A model generated the notes under the pieces. It was not told the DNA's origin, did not search any database, and worked only from the letters and a program-made list of their open reading frames with translations. Positions 1 to 7,292 of a stretch of DNA of 18,074 bases are shown here, piece by piece. This stretch comes from Victivallales bacterium. Its GTDB lineage: Bacteria; Verrucomicrobiota; Lentisphaeria; Oligosphaerales; Oligosphaeraceae. Numbering within the stretch: position 1 is the first letter of the stretch; each line of letters begins with the position of its first letter. Where the stretch lies: contig JAGCTA010000064.1 of assembly GCA_017963875.1 (NCBI GenBank), forward strand, positions 1 to 18,074. Direction: 5' to 3'. A program made the translations under genes and the position numbers.

Positions 1-1421
1 GCCTGAACATCCACGTCTTCTGGGATGGCAGGGAAGTCGGTTCCAGCGTCCTCCCCTATACACTGGAACACTACGAGTTCAACGCTGGCAAACAGGGCAG
101 CCATGAACTCGCCATCGTCGCCGACAACCGATTCCTTGGCACGGAAGAAGAAATCTTCAAGTCATACTATGACTTCTACGGCTACGGCGGCATCTACTCC
201 CATGTCGAACTGGAGCAAATTGACGACGAGACCATCACCCGCGTGCAAGTCACGCCAATCGACGTTGCCACGGGCACCGTGGAAATCGCCATCGAATTCC
301 CCGACATGCCGAAGAAAGCAGACATCACCATCGCCTTCGACGATGGCAAACGCGAAAAATTATCGTACACGAAGCCGATTCGGCGCAAGGTACCAGATTT
401 CAAAGTCTGGTCGCCATCCTCCCCTGCCCTGCACACCGTGACCATCAGCCGCGACGGCTACAGCCAAAGCGCAACCTTTGGCATCCGCACGCTAGAATGG
501 CATGGCGGCGTGCTCAAACTCAACGGCCAGCCAATTAAACTACTCGGCTACTGCCGCCATGAGTCGCATCCCGACTTCGGCGCCGCGACGCCACTCGCCG
601 TCATACGAAACGACCTCGTCAAAATCAAGCAGCAGGGTTGCAACTTCATCCGTGGCAGCCATTATCCGCAACGAGAAGAAATGCTCGACATCTGTGATGA
701 AATTGGCCTGCTCGTCTGGGACGAATCCATGGGCTGGAATAACGAGGAAAACGCTTTCACAAACAAAGAGTTCCAACGGCGGCAAGTGGAGCAGACGGTC
801 AAGATGGTCCGCAACAGTTACAACCACCCGAGCGTCATCATCTGGGGCTTCCTCAATGAACTCCATTCGGAAGCCACCACCGCGCGGGACATCGTCGCTC
901 AACTCGTCGAAGCCATCCATACCAACGATACCAGTCGCCCCGCGACATTCGCCTCCAACCGCACCGTACGCGATGTCACACTTGACCTTCTGGACATCAT
1001 CTCATTCAACACATATCCAGGGTGGTACGATCCAGGGATGCCCGTCTCAGGCATTCCGAACGTCAGACCGAAACTGAAGCGCGAGTCGAAATGGGCGACC
1101 GAAGGCGATTTCGCGGACAAGCCGCTCATCATCTCCGAAATCGGCGCGGGTGCCTTTCTCGGCGACCACAGCGGCGTCCGCTGGTCGGAGGAATACCAGG
1201 CCGAACTCATCGCCGAGATTCTGAAAGTCGTCTACGGCAATCCGAGATTCACTGGCATTTCGTTCTGGCAGTACTGCAACTGCCGCACATACATCGACGG
1301 CCCGATCAACGGTCGTCCGCGCGGCTTCAACAACAAAGGCGTGCTCGACGAATACCGCCACCCCAAAATGGCCTGGTCCACCATCCGCGACTTCGCCCAA
1401 AAGCACAAGTTGAATCCGTAA
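1..1421 (+). CDS. Glycoside hydrolase family 2 beta-glycosidase (5' end outside window)
   Basis: The frame is open from base 3 to the TAA at 1419-1421, giving 472 visible residues; roughly the first 100-150 residues lie outside the window. It resembles beta-glucuronidase/beta-galactosidase-like GH2 enzymes. The end of the sugar-binding domain carries the family-like stretch YDFYGYGGIYSHVEL. An immunoglobulin-like domain follows, and then a TIM barrel beginning at LKLNGQPIKLLGYCRHESHP. The general acid/base is the Glu in GFLNE (codon 858-860, visible residue 286). The nucleophile is the Glu in ISEIGAG (codon 1137-1139, residue 379). Their spacing of 93 residues is normal for GH2. The enzyme should cleave a terminal beta-linked sugar with retention; the substrate cannot be told. 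Any signal peptide would lie outside the window. It converges on the operon at 1602-6341 and probably shares its glycan theme. Confidence 0.93.
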   Translation, partial: LNIHVFWDGREVGSSVLPYTLEHYEFNAGKQGSHELAIVADNRFLGTEEEIFKSYYDFYGYGGIYSHVELEQIDDETITRVQVTPIDVATGTVEIAIEFPDMPKKADITIAFDDGKREKLSYTKPIRRKVPDFKVWSPSSPALHTVTISRDGYSQSATFGIRTLEWHGGVLKLNGQPIKLLGYCRHESHPDFGAATPLAVIRNDLVKIKQQGCNFIRGSHYPQREEMLDICDEIGLLVWDESMGWNNEENAFTNKEFQRRQVEQTVKMVRNSYNHPSVIIWGFLNELHSEATTARDIVAQLVEAIHTNDTSRPATFASNRTVRDVTLDLLDIISFNTYPGWYDPGMPVSGIPNVRPKLKRESKWATEGDFADKPLIISEIGAGAFLGDHSGVRWSEEYQAELIAEILKVVYGNPRFTGISFWQYCNCRTYIDGPINGRPRGFNNKGVLDEYRHPKMAWSTIRDFAQKHKLNP

Positions 1422-1439
1422 CCCCATCGTCTTTGCTGT

Positions 1440-1489
1440 GAGGTGGAAGGGTGTCGATGCCGTCGGCACCCCCTCTATGGCTCCACCTC
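1440..1489. terminator. Two-tier hairpin in the convergent gap after the GH2 gene
   Basis: The outer arms GAGGTGGA (1440-1447) and TCCACCTC (1482-1489) are perfectly complementary. Inside them, GGGTGTCGA (1449-1457) pairs with TCGGCACCC (1463-1471) around a 5-base loop, with one G-T wobble. It lies 19 bases past the GH2 stop and faces the convergent CN-hydrolase gene, so a transcription-ending or mRNA 3'-protecting role in either direction is plausible. No T-tract follows on either strand, so a classical intrinsic terminator is not proven. Confidence 0.5.
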
Positions 1490-1561
1490 GAAATCGATGC
1501 CTGCTCGGCGTGCCACATCTTATGGACATTGACTAGCGTTTGATTCTATTGCCTTTTGACC

Positions 1562-1600
1562 AGCCATTCGCGATTTCGCCCCAAAAGCACAAGTTCTGAG
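1562..1600 (+). pseudogene. Duplicated scrap of the GH2 gene 3' end
   Basis: The bases from ATTCGCGATTTCGCC through CAAAAGCACAAGTT closely repeat the GH2 coding end at about 1382-1411 (ATCCGCGACTTCGCC, CAAAAGCACAAGTT). There are a few substitutions and one extra C that shifts the frame. The coded string resembles IRDFA followed by a frameshift, where the intact gene reads IRDFAQKHK. The match ends directly against the stop of the CN-hydrolase gene on the other strand. It may be a remnant of a second GH2 gene or a local duplication; the copy is too short to decide. Confidence 0.5.
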
Positions 1601-1601
1601 G

Positions 1602-2423
1602 CTATTTTTTGCCAAAATAGAGTTCTGGGCGGCATGCGGGCTGAAGTGATTCGCGATAATCCACGATGCGGTCAGGCTCGCCATACGAGGCTGGCCTGAC
1701 AAAGCGTGCATGAGGGTCAAACTCGAAAGTGATGACGCCTGGAACACCGCCCGCGTCCGCAATCACTTCGCCATTCGGCGCGACGGCGAGCGACCGCCCT
1801 CCAATGGCAGGATTGTCCATTGCAGGCGCGGAGCGCAGAATGGTCGCCCCTGTGTCAAACGCGCGTGCGCGAGTCAAAAACAGCAGGTTTTCCGATGGCT
1901 CCTGCCGCTGATGGCTGACAATGACGATGACATCCGCACGAAGCCGTGCGTAATGGCAGAAAAGTTCTGGAAAGTAGAAATCGTAGCAAATGGCACCTGC
2001 ATATTTAACGCCATCGATTTCAAACAGTTCCGCAGAATCACCTGGACGAATGCCCTTCGCCAGTTCAGGCTGGACCAGATGGTTCTTCGTGTAAGGATAA
2101 TATGGCTCCATATCGGGACGAAACACGCCAAGTTGATTTCTCAGAACGCCGTCCTTGCCTTCTGTCATGATGCCTGCCATTATGACTGCGCCGATGCGCA
2201 TCGCTTCAGCCTGAAGCGTTCCGACATATTCCATGCCTGGACCGCGCATGAATGCCACCATATCATCAAATCCATGATACCCAGTGACATTTGAATTTTC
2301 AGGAATCACAATGATATCGACTGAATGCGGTGCGATTTCTGCCAGGCGACTGGTCTGCCAGTCAAGTGTCTCCTGCATTTCATGGTTCATTGGATACGGT
2401 GGCTGGAAAATGGCTGCTTTCAT
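1602..2423 (-). CDS. Carbon-nitrogen hydrolase (nitrilase superfamily)
   Basis: A 273-residue protein of usual length for the nitrilase/amidase superfamily, which hydrolyses non-peptide C-N bonds in amides, carbamoyl compounds or nitriles. The catalytic triad is visible: Glu42 in VIPENSN, Lys113 in YTKNHLV and Cys146 in AICYDFYFPEL, with the frequent second Glu at 120. There is no signal peptide, so it should be cytoplasmic. The ATG at 2423 has an AGGAAA ribosome binding site at 2431-2437 with 7-base spacing. It is the last gene of the operon and starts 34 bases after the EamA transporter stop. The context suggests it trims an amide or carbamoyl group from a sugar-derived or amino compound, but the superfamily is too broad to name a substrate. 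N-carbamoylputrescine amidase or omega-amidase are alternatives. Confidence 0.88.
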   Translation of the reverse strand: MKAAIFQPPYPMNHEMQETLDWQTSRLAEIAPHSVDIIVIPENSNVTGYHGFDDMVAFMRGPGMEYVGTLQAEAMRIGAVIMAGIMTEGKDGVLRNQLGVFRPDMEPYYPYTKNHLVQPELAKGIRPGDSAELFEIDGVKYAGAICYDFYFPELFCHYARLRADVIVIVSHQRQEPSENLLFLTRARAFDTGATILRSAPAMDNPAIGGRSLAVAPNGEVIADAGGVPGVITFEFDPHARFVRPASYGEPDRIVDYRESLQPACRPELYFGKK

Positions 2424-2457
2424 TGATTTTTCCTTTCGCGCTATTCCATTAAAATGC

Positions 2458-3315
2458 TCAGCACAACGCCAAAAGCACCGTGCCTACAATGATGAAGACG
2501 AGACTATAGATTTTTCGACGGATATTCTTCTCATGGAACAACATGCAACCAACGCTGAAAGAAATGATGATATTGCTTCGGCGCATGAGCGCAAGAATGG
2601 ATATCTGGCTTTCGGGACATGAGACTGCACGGAAATAGAGGAAATCGGCCAGAACCAACCCAATGCCAGTCGCAGGAATCGTCCAACGCCATTGAAAAGG
2701 CGTTATCCCCCTATGGCAAAGTGCCGCGATACCAAGGATAAGAACCAAATCGATGGAAAAATAGAGTTGAACCAAATCAGGGTCAAGCCGCAGCGTATTC
2801 ATCAGGTATTTATCATACAATGCGGAAATCGACCCCAATAGTGTTCCTAGAAAAATAAATATCATGCCTCTGCCACGCCAGGAAAAGCCCTCAATCCGTC
2901 CACAGACCGCAAAAAGATAATAGCCGATGAAAATGGCACACATGCCGACCGCACGCAGCGGCGTCGGGATTTCATGATACAGCAGAATGCCTCCAAGCAG
3001 AATCCAGACAGGCGATGTGGCTCTGATGGGTGCCGCCAGCGAGAGAGGCATAACTTGCATGGCCGCATACTCAAAAATCCAACTGGCAGACACAATGCAA
3101 CCTTTGAGGAAAACCAGCCCGAATTCACGTCCCGTGCATTGAAAGGCACTCGGTCCTCGACGCAAGAGAATCATAGCGACAACCGTAACTGTCCCGCACA
3201 GCGTTGCTAGAAACAATGTGGACATGACGGCATTCTGATTCACGGCGTGCTTTTTCGTCACGTCATAAATTCCTAGCACAATGGCAGATAATAAGATAGC
3301 GATTATCCAAGACAT
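2458..3315 (-). CDS. EamA/DMT-family inner-membrane transporter
   Basis: A 285-residue, strongly hydrophobic protein. It is built as two similar halves of about five membrane segments each, the usual plan of the drug/metabolite transporter (EamA) family. The first half ends near GYYLFAVCG (about residue 138); the second begins at GMIFIFLGTLLGSISALYDKY. The charged YDVTKKH after the first segment and LYDKYLM in the second half fit the family's internal repeat. These proteins move small metabolites such as amino acids, purines or sugar derivatives; the substrate is not predictable. The upstream esterase stop is TAA AGG, so the likely ribosome binding site AAAGG overlaps that stop and only 12 bases separate the two genes. 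Translation is probably coupled. Confidence 0.85.
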   Translation of the reverse strand: MSWIIAILLSAIVLGIYDVTKKHAVNQNAVMSTLFLATLCGTVTVVAMILLRRGPSAFQCTGREFGLVFLKGCIVSASWIFEYAAMQVMPLSLAAPIRATSPVWILLGGILLYHEIPTPLRAVGMCAIFIGYYLFAVCGRIEGFSWRGRGMIFIFLGTLLGSISALYDKYLMNTLRLDPDLVQLYFSIDLVLILGIAALCHRGITPFQWRWTIPATGIGLVLADFLYFRAVSCPESQISILALMRRSNIIISFSVGCMLFHEKNIRRKIYSLVFIIVGTVLLALC

Positions 3316-3327
3316 TTCATCATGCCT

Positions 3328-4116
3328 TTAGAGTTTTAAAAGCCACGCCTTGCAACGCTCCTGCCATTGTCTCCATTGCTCGCCTTTGCCACAGCCGAGG
3401 CCATGAAGCCCCTCGTCAAGTTCATAATATTCCACAGGGCGATTATGGCGTTTCATTGCCTCGACAAACATCCTCGAATTCTCCACTGGCACGACCTGGT
3501 CTTTTGACGAATGCGCAACGAATGCCTTGGGCGTCTTGTCGTTGACCTGCAATTGAGCAGAAAGGAATTCCCGTATCGCGTCGGGGGCATTTTCCCCAAT
3601 GAGATTCAACTGGGTTCCCATCGATGCAAATGGTTGAACAAACGTGATGACTGGATAAATAAGCACCTGAAAATCTGGCCTTGATGAAGTGCGTTCCACT
3701 ATATCTGGCGATACGGGATTGCCGTCATCCGCGTGCAACGCAGTCATCGCCGCCAAGTGCCCACCCGCAGAGAAACCCATGATGCCAATGCGTTTACCAT
3801 CAATATTCCATTCTGAGGCATTTGCCCTGACAATGCGCATGGCACGCTTGGCGTCAAGCAATGGGACTGGATGCCTATACGGCTTAATGCGATATTTGAG
3901 AACAATGGCGGCAAAGCCAAAACCGTTCAGCCAAGAGGCGATGTCATGCCCTTCGTATGAATCGCAAAGGCACGCATAGCCGCCTCCAGGACAGACCAGT
4001 ACTGCAGGAGTCGGTTCTGGGGCATCCTTCAATGGATAAACCGTGATTTCAGGAACATCGGCAGGTTCTTTTCCCTTCGCATACGGTGCGATAATCGGCC
4101 AAAGATTCATAATCAT
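3328..4116 (-). CDS. Alpha/beta-hydrolase carbohydrate-esterase-like enzyme
   Basis: A 262-residue alpha/beta-hydrolase of the BD-FAE/acetyl-xylan-esterase-like type. The oxyanion-loop motif is CPGGGY (42-47). The nucleophile is Ser116 in GFSAGGH, the acid is Asp206 in HSSKDQVVP, and the base is His238 in DEGLHGLG, so the full triad is present. It should remove acetyl or other acyl groups from sugars. No signal peptide is seen, which places it in the cytoplasm. Starts at 4116 and 4110 are both in frame (MIM); neither has a strong ribosome binding site. It follows the GH20-like gene after 77 bases that contain a hairpin, and is coupled to the transporter downstream. A general lipase or peptidase is less likely given the glycan context. 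Confidence 0.88.
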   Translation of the reverse strand: MIMNLWPIIAPYAKGKEPADVPEITVYPLKDAPEPTPAVLVCPGGGYACLCDSYEGHDIASWLNGFGFAAIVLKYRIKPYRHPVPLLDAKRAMRIVRANASEWNIDGKRIGIMGFSAGGHLAAMTALHADDGNPVSPDIVERTSSRPDFQVLIYPVITFVQPFASMGTQLNLIGENAPDAIREFLSAQLQVNDKTPKAFVAHSSKDQVVPVENSRMFVEAMKRHNRPVEYYELDEGLHGLGCGKGEQWRQWQERCKAWLLKL

Positions 4117-4136
4117 ATCTCATGTGTTAAAGTGCC

Positions 4137-4169
4137 GCACGCAGGATCCCTGCCTGGAACCCTGCGTGC
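4137..4169. promoter_or_regulatory. Intra-operon inverted repeat between the GH20-like and esterase genes
   Basis: Perfect 9-bp arms GCACGCAGG (4137-4145) and CCTGCGTGC (4161-4169) flank a 15-base loop in the 77-bp gap between two operon genes. No T-tract follows in the direction of transcription, so a full terminator is unlikely. It could protect the 3' end of the upstream message, set unequal expression within the operon, or be a small repeated element. Confidence 0.55.
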
Positions 4170-4193
4170 AGCAAAAACATATTGTAAAGTCAA

Positions 4194-6341
4194 TTAAATC
4201 ATAACAGAAAGGTCTTCTGGCGCCGCCCAGATGATTGAATTGCCTTTTTTGCGGCCCGCAAACTCCTGAAGTTGCTTTTCAAGCCTATTGAAGAATTCGT
4301 AGAGTGGCGATAGACCCTGCATAGTTGCGGGAACAAGCCATGTGGGTGAATTTGCCTCGACAATTGCGAGATGCCCCAGCAGTTCGTCACGAAGTTTTCC
4401 ACAAGCCGCAGCCTGGCTCTTCTTGACTGCGCCGCTCGCCAATTCCTTGCGAAGTTGCAGAAGCCATGCAAACCCCTTGGCGTAGAAGAGCATTCTGTTT
4501 GCCTCTGCCCGCAGACTCTTCAGACAATCGCGTTCATCCTCGCCAAGTTTTTCTGTCTCAAGCAGTTTCAATATAATTGCATCCGCCTCTGCAGCCTGCT
4601 CTGCCTTTTTGTTCAACGGACCGATTGAATCCGCTTCACGCGCCTCGAATTTCTCAAGTGCCTCGGCAGGATATGGCCTTGGCCAATGGTCTGCGGAGCA
4701 ATACGTATATCCATAATTCCAGCAGAAGCCAAAGTCATCCGTTGACGTGACATCTTTCATCAGAGAAATCGCACGCTCATAGAGTTTGGCATTTCCATCG
4801 AAATGGGCGAACATCCAGCGTTGCAAGTAGCCCTTGCTGTCTGTATTCGGAGCATCTTCCCAAGCATAGCCAGCCAAAAGCGCCTCATGATCAAGATGGG
4901 ACGGATTGTGGACGGAATAGGAAATGGCCCCGACGGACTTTTCAGCACGCCCGAGTTGCATCATTAAATCGATGTTCGGAATGTGATAGTTGTACCACGC
5001 CCAGTCAAAATAGCATGTCATCGGAGTCACCCAGGACGCAACGCCGACCTTCCGAGCGTATGATGGATTGCGCTTCGGGTTCAACTTGATATTGGCATAG
5101 TCCCAGCAGTCCAGAATTAGCCTGTCCTTGAGTCCTGCTACATCAAGTTTCTTGACGAACTCTTTCGTCATCAACGACATGGAACTGGTCATCATGTCAT
5201 TCCAGAGAAGGACTTTCCCGACACCTTTTGACACAAGCATCTTCGTCAACCAGATGACGTATTCGGAAAGAAGGGCCTCACGGGACTTCTTTGCGCACTT
5301 CGGGCACTGGCACCATGGTGAGCCGTTCTTCAGCGGGTCCTCGGGGCTGACTCTCGTCTCGCCGATTTCATCGAGTTGGACATGGAAAAAGTCACATCCA
5401 TTTGGATAATAGCGCTCAATGATGGAAGTGTAGAAATCCTCGATGAACTTTCTGACTTCTGGACTTGAAAGGCAGTAGCCATTTGCCGTTGGCTTCCCGT
5501 CTGCATTTTTCGCTGACAATTCAGGCATCATCCTCGGAAAGAACGTATTATGCCCAAGAGAATTCACAAACGGAATGACCGTAACACCACGTTCCTTGCC
5601 GTATGCGACAACATCGCCGAAGAAGTCATTCTCCCTTGAAAATTCCTTATAATCAGCCTCCTGCCAAGCCTTTTCCCTTGGCGAATACCAGCAGAGATGA
5701 TGCTGTTTGTTCAATTCTTCATGTTCTGGCACGGAAACCATGAGAAACTCCGTCAGGCGTGTCACGCCTTCATAACGGCAAGACCCCCAGCAGCCATAAA
5801 GTCCAACGCCTAGAACGTTCATCTTGACGGAAGCGATAGAATCGATTGTCTGATACCAGTCCTGCAAAGTCATGCGGTCTGGCCCCCATTTGCTTTCCAC
5901 GAAAATGCCTCTGTTCGGCAGCGATGGCCAGTCGCGAATAATCATATTGGGAATTTTATTTCCGTGACTGAAATGGCGGAATAAGCCTACAAGCGTATGA
6001 GTCGCCCACGTCGTCCCGACCTGATACGGTGCCGAAATGGTGACTTCCGCCCCCTGAATCCTGATTTCATAATATTCGCCACGCGATGATTCAGGGACAT
6101 CGGAAAGATCAAAGGCCTCAGGAGTCTCCACGCAGACATTGACGACATAGAGTTTTTTATTCGCAACGACCTTAACGCCCGATGACGTCAAAATCGAGCG
6201 GATGGCTTTCCTTTGAAGGGGCAGAACATTAAATGTACCCAATCGAATGTCAGTGGACAGTGTGCTCTCACCTTCCGTCAATGTAATTTGCTTCGGTTGC
6301 GGATACAGTTCGGGAATTTCGTAGCGACGGGATTTCGACAT
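4194..6341 (-). CDS. GH20-like beta-N-acetylhexosaminidase-type glycosidase
   Basis: A 715-residue protein with the GH20/84/67-type N-terminal alpha/beta domain (YPQPKQITL onward, about residues 13-130). The barrel entry DWPSLPNRGIFVE follows at 137, as in GH20 enzymes. The catalytic Asp-Glu pair is seen at 324-325 in FHVQLDEIGE; typical GH20 proteins read HxGGDE, so the two glycines are replaced. A CxCxxC motif (344, 346, 349) follows. The C-terminal 150 or so residues are rich in helix-forming residues. The likely activity is release of terminal N-acetylhexosamine from an oligosaccharide, but the changed loop leaves specificity open. No signal peptide is visible, so it acts in the cytoplasm. 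I chose ATG 6341 over an in-frame ATG at 6401 because AAAGGAG lies 8 bases before it. It leads the operon with esterase, transporter and CN hydrolase. Confidence 0.8.
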   Translation of the reverse strand: MSKSRRYEIPELYPQPKQITLTEGESTLSTDIRLGTFNVLPLQRKAIRSILTSSGVKVVANKKLYVVNVCVETPEAFDLSDVPESSRGEYYEIRIQGAEVTISAPYQVGTTWATHTLVGLFRHFSHGNKIPNMIIRDWPSLPNRGIFVESKWGPDRMTLQDWYQTIDSIASVKMNVLGVGLYGCWGSCRYEGVTRLTEFLMVSVPEHEELNKQHHLCWYSPREKAWQEADYKEFSRENDFFGDVVAYGKERGVTVIPFVNSLGHNTFFPRMMPELSAKNADGKPTANGYCLSSPEVRKFIEDFYTSIIERYYPNGCDFFHVQLDEIGETRVSPEDPLKNGSPWCQCPKCAKKSREALLSEYVIWLTKMLVSKGVGKVLLWNDMMTSSMSLMTKEFVKKLDVAGLKDRLILDCWDYANIKLNPKRNPSYARKVGVASWVTPMTCYFDWAWYNYHIPNIDLMMQLGRAEKSVGAISYSVHNPSHLDHEALLAGYAWEDAPNTDSKGYLQRWMFAHFDGNAKLYERAISLMKDVTSTDDFGFCWNYGYTYCSADHWPRPYPAEALEKFEAREADSIGPLNKKAEQAAEADAIILKLLETEKLGEDERDCLKSLRAEANRMLFYAKGFAWLLQLRKELASGAVKKSQAAACGKLRDELLGHLAIVEANSPTWLVPATMQGLSPLYEFFNRLEKQLQEFAGRKKGNSIIWAAPEDLSVMI

Positions 6342-6349
6342 GGCTTTGG

Positions 6350-6356
6350 CTCCTTT
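6350..6356 (-). promoter_or_regulatory. Ribosome binding site that fixes the GH20-like start
   Basis: The minus strand reads AAAGGAG followed by 8 bases and ATG at 6341. This near-perfect Shine-Dalgarno sequence decides against the longer in-frame start at 6401, which would put it inside the coding region and add a 20-residue tail unlike the family. Confidence 0.85.
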
Positions 6357-6425
6357 ATGGGAGATTGCTCTCATGCTGCTGTTTATTCTCATCGGCGACA
6401 TGCAGATTGGGAATAATCGAAAAAC

Positions 6426-6461
6426 TAGACCCTTATATTAATATAATGTCAAAAAGGTCTA
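6426..6461. promoter_or_regulatory. Candidate operator: palindrome over the -10 plus flanking inverted repeat
   Basis: TTATATTAATATAA at 6433-6446 is a perfect 14-bp palindrome that covers the proposed -10 element. It is flanked by inverted arms TAGACC (6426-6431) and GGTCTA (6456-6461). A regulator bound here would block RNA polymerase, as expected for a sugar-responsive repressor. No regulator gene lies in the window. Confidence 0.4.
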
Positions 6462-6468
6462 ATGACAA
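6440..6468 (-). promoter_or_regulatory. Sigma70-like promoter of the GH20-like operon
   Basis: On the minus strand TTGTCA (6468-6463) is separated by 17 bases from TATATT (6445-6440). Each hexamer matches consensus at five of six positions. Transcription would begin near 6432, giving a leader of about 90 bases. A second TTGACA (6453-6448) lies within the spacer but has no good -10 partner. Confidence 0.65.
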
Positions 6469-6559
6469 CTTAATTTTCCTGAAAAACCCTTTCAAAAATC
6501 CAGTGACTGCATCGTCGCATGATATGCCTCCAGACATTGGCCCACGTCGAGAAAAGCCA

Positions 6560-7192
6560 TCACCAACTCACAGTCAAGTCATTGATTTTTCCAAAGATAT
6601 CGATACCTCTCCCGTCAGCGGAAAACAGCCAGACCGCATGGTCGTCCTTCCTCTTATAGCCGTTTGTTTCCTTAATGGCGTGCGGGGGAATCACTTCAAC
6701 GGACATGGAAAGGTCTTCGCACTGCCTTCTGAGATTGGCAATATCCTCTTTGGGCAAATCATTCAGACTAGAGGGGAAATGAACCGTCAAGACATTGTCA
6801 CGCAGTTTCATATCTCCAAAATACCCCTGTTCAAACGCCCTTGCGGCATTTTTCGCTGAAACGACAATTTGAGCGAATTGCCGACCATCCCTCTGGAACT
6901 GCCTGTAAACAATGACTTCCATCTTGTCCTCTGGTTTTGAGAAGAAACTTCTAACTGCCTTTTCGTCAAGAAACCAGTTGACGGGATGCTTCTGGGCATC
7001 CTGGGCATTCTGCCAAGAAGTAATCGCCTCATGCCCTGCCTTGAGCGCCGCCACTCGCGACACGGGAATAGAATAGGTCATGGATACGATCATGCTACCG
7101 TCTTTCTTCAGTGTGAAAATCTGTTCCAATTGAAGACAGCCGCCACAAAAAAACGCAAGCGCGAGGAATATTGTCAAAAATGCTTTTTTCAT
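6560..7192 (-). CDS. Small lipoprotein of unknown function
   Basis: From ATG 7192 the protein has 210 residues and opens with a lipoprotein-type signal: MKK, a hydrophobic stretch, then FFCGGC with the acceptor Cys at 19. The mature start CLQLEQIFTLKKDGSMIVSM resembles membrane-anchored beta-rich lipoproteins of the LppM-like kind, but this is only a loose likeness and no function is claimed. A TTG start at 7204 would add four residues; I prefer ATG because it gives a standard signal peptide. No ribosome binding site precedes it, and a consensus TATAAT lies only 11 bases upstream, so the message may have a very short leader. It is divergent from mnmA and ends about 90 bases upstream of the GH20 operon promoter. 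Confidence 0.75.
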   Translation of the reverse strand: MKKAFLTIFLALAFFCGGCLQLEQIFTLKKDGSMIVSMTYSIPVSRVAALKAGHEAITSWQNAQDAQKHPVNWFLDEKAVRSFFSKPEDKMEVIVYRQFQRDGRQFAQIVVSAKNAARAFEQGYFGDMKLRDNVLTVHFPSSLNDLPKEDIANLRRQCEDLSMSVEVIPPHAIKETNGYKRKDDHAVWLFSADGRGIDIFGKINDLTVSW

Positions 7193-7203
7193 GGAATTAA
7201 TCA

Positions 7204-7209
7204 ATTATA
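7204..7209 (-). promoter_or_regulatory. Possible -10 element of the lipoprotein gene
   Basis: The minus strand reads TATAAT 11 bases before ATG 7192. The best -35 candidate (TTGAAG) is 20 bases away, longer than the usual 17. If used, the transcript would start only a few bases before the ATG, which would explain the absence of a ribosome binding site. Confidence 0.35.
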
Positions 7210-7292
7210 TTTATTCCCGAATACCATTCCTTCAATCTGTAATTAAAGAAAAACACAATGGAATAAAATACACTGTATTTGTACAAGTGACA

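Noticed and set aside
6342..6401. 20-residue N-terminal extension of the GH20-like protein
   Set aside because: The strong AAAGGAG site at 6350-6356 would fall inside it, and ATG 6341 has ideal spacing.
7191..7292. 34-residue N-terminal extension of MnmA
   Set aside because: Family members begin just before the SGGVDS loop; the extension overlaps the divergent lipoprotein start and its proposed -10.
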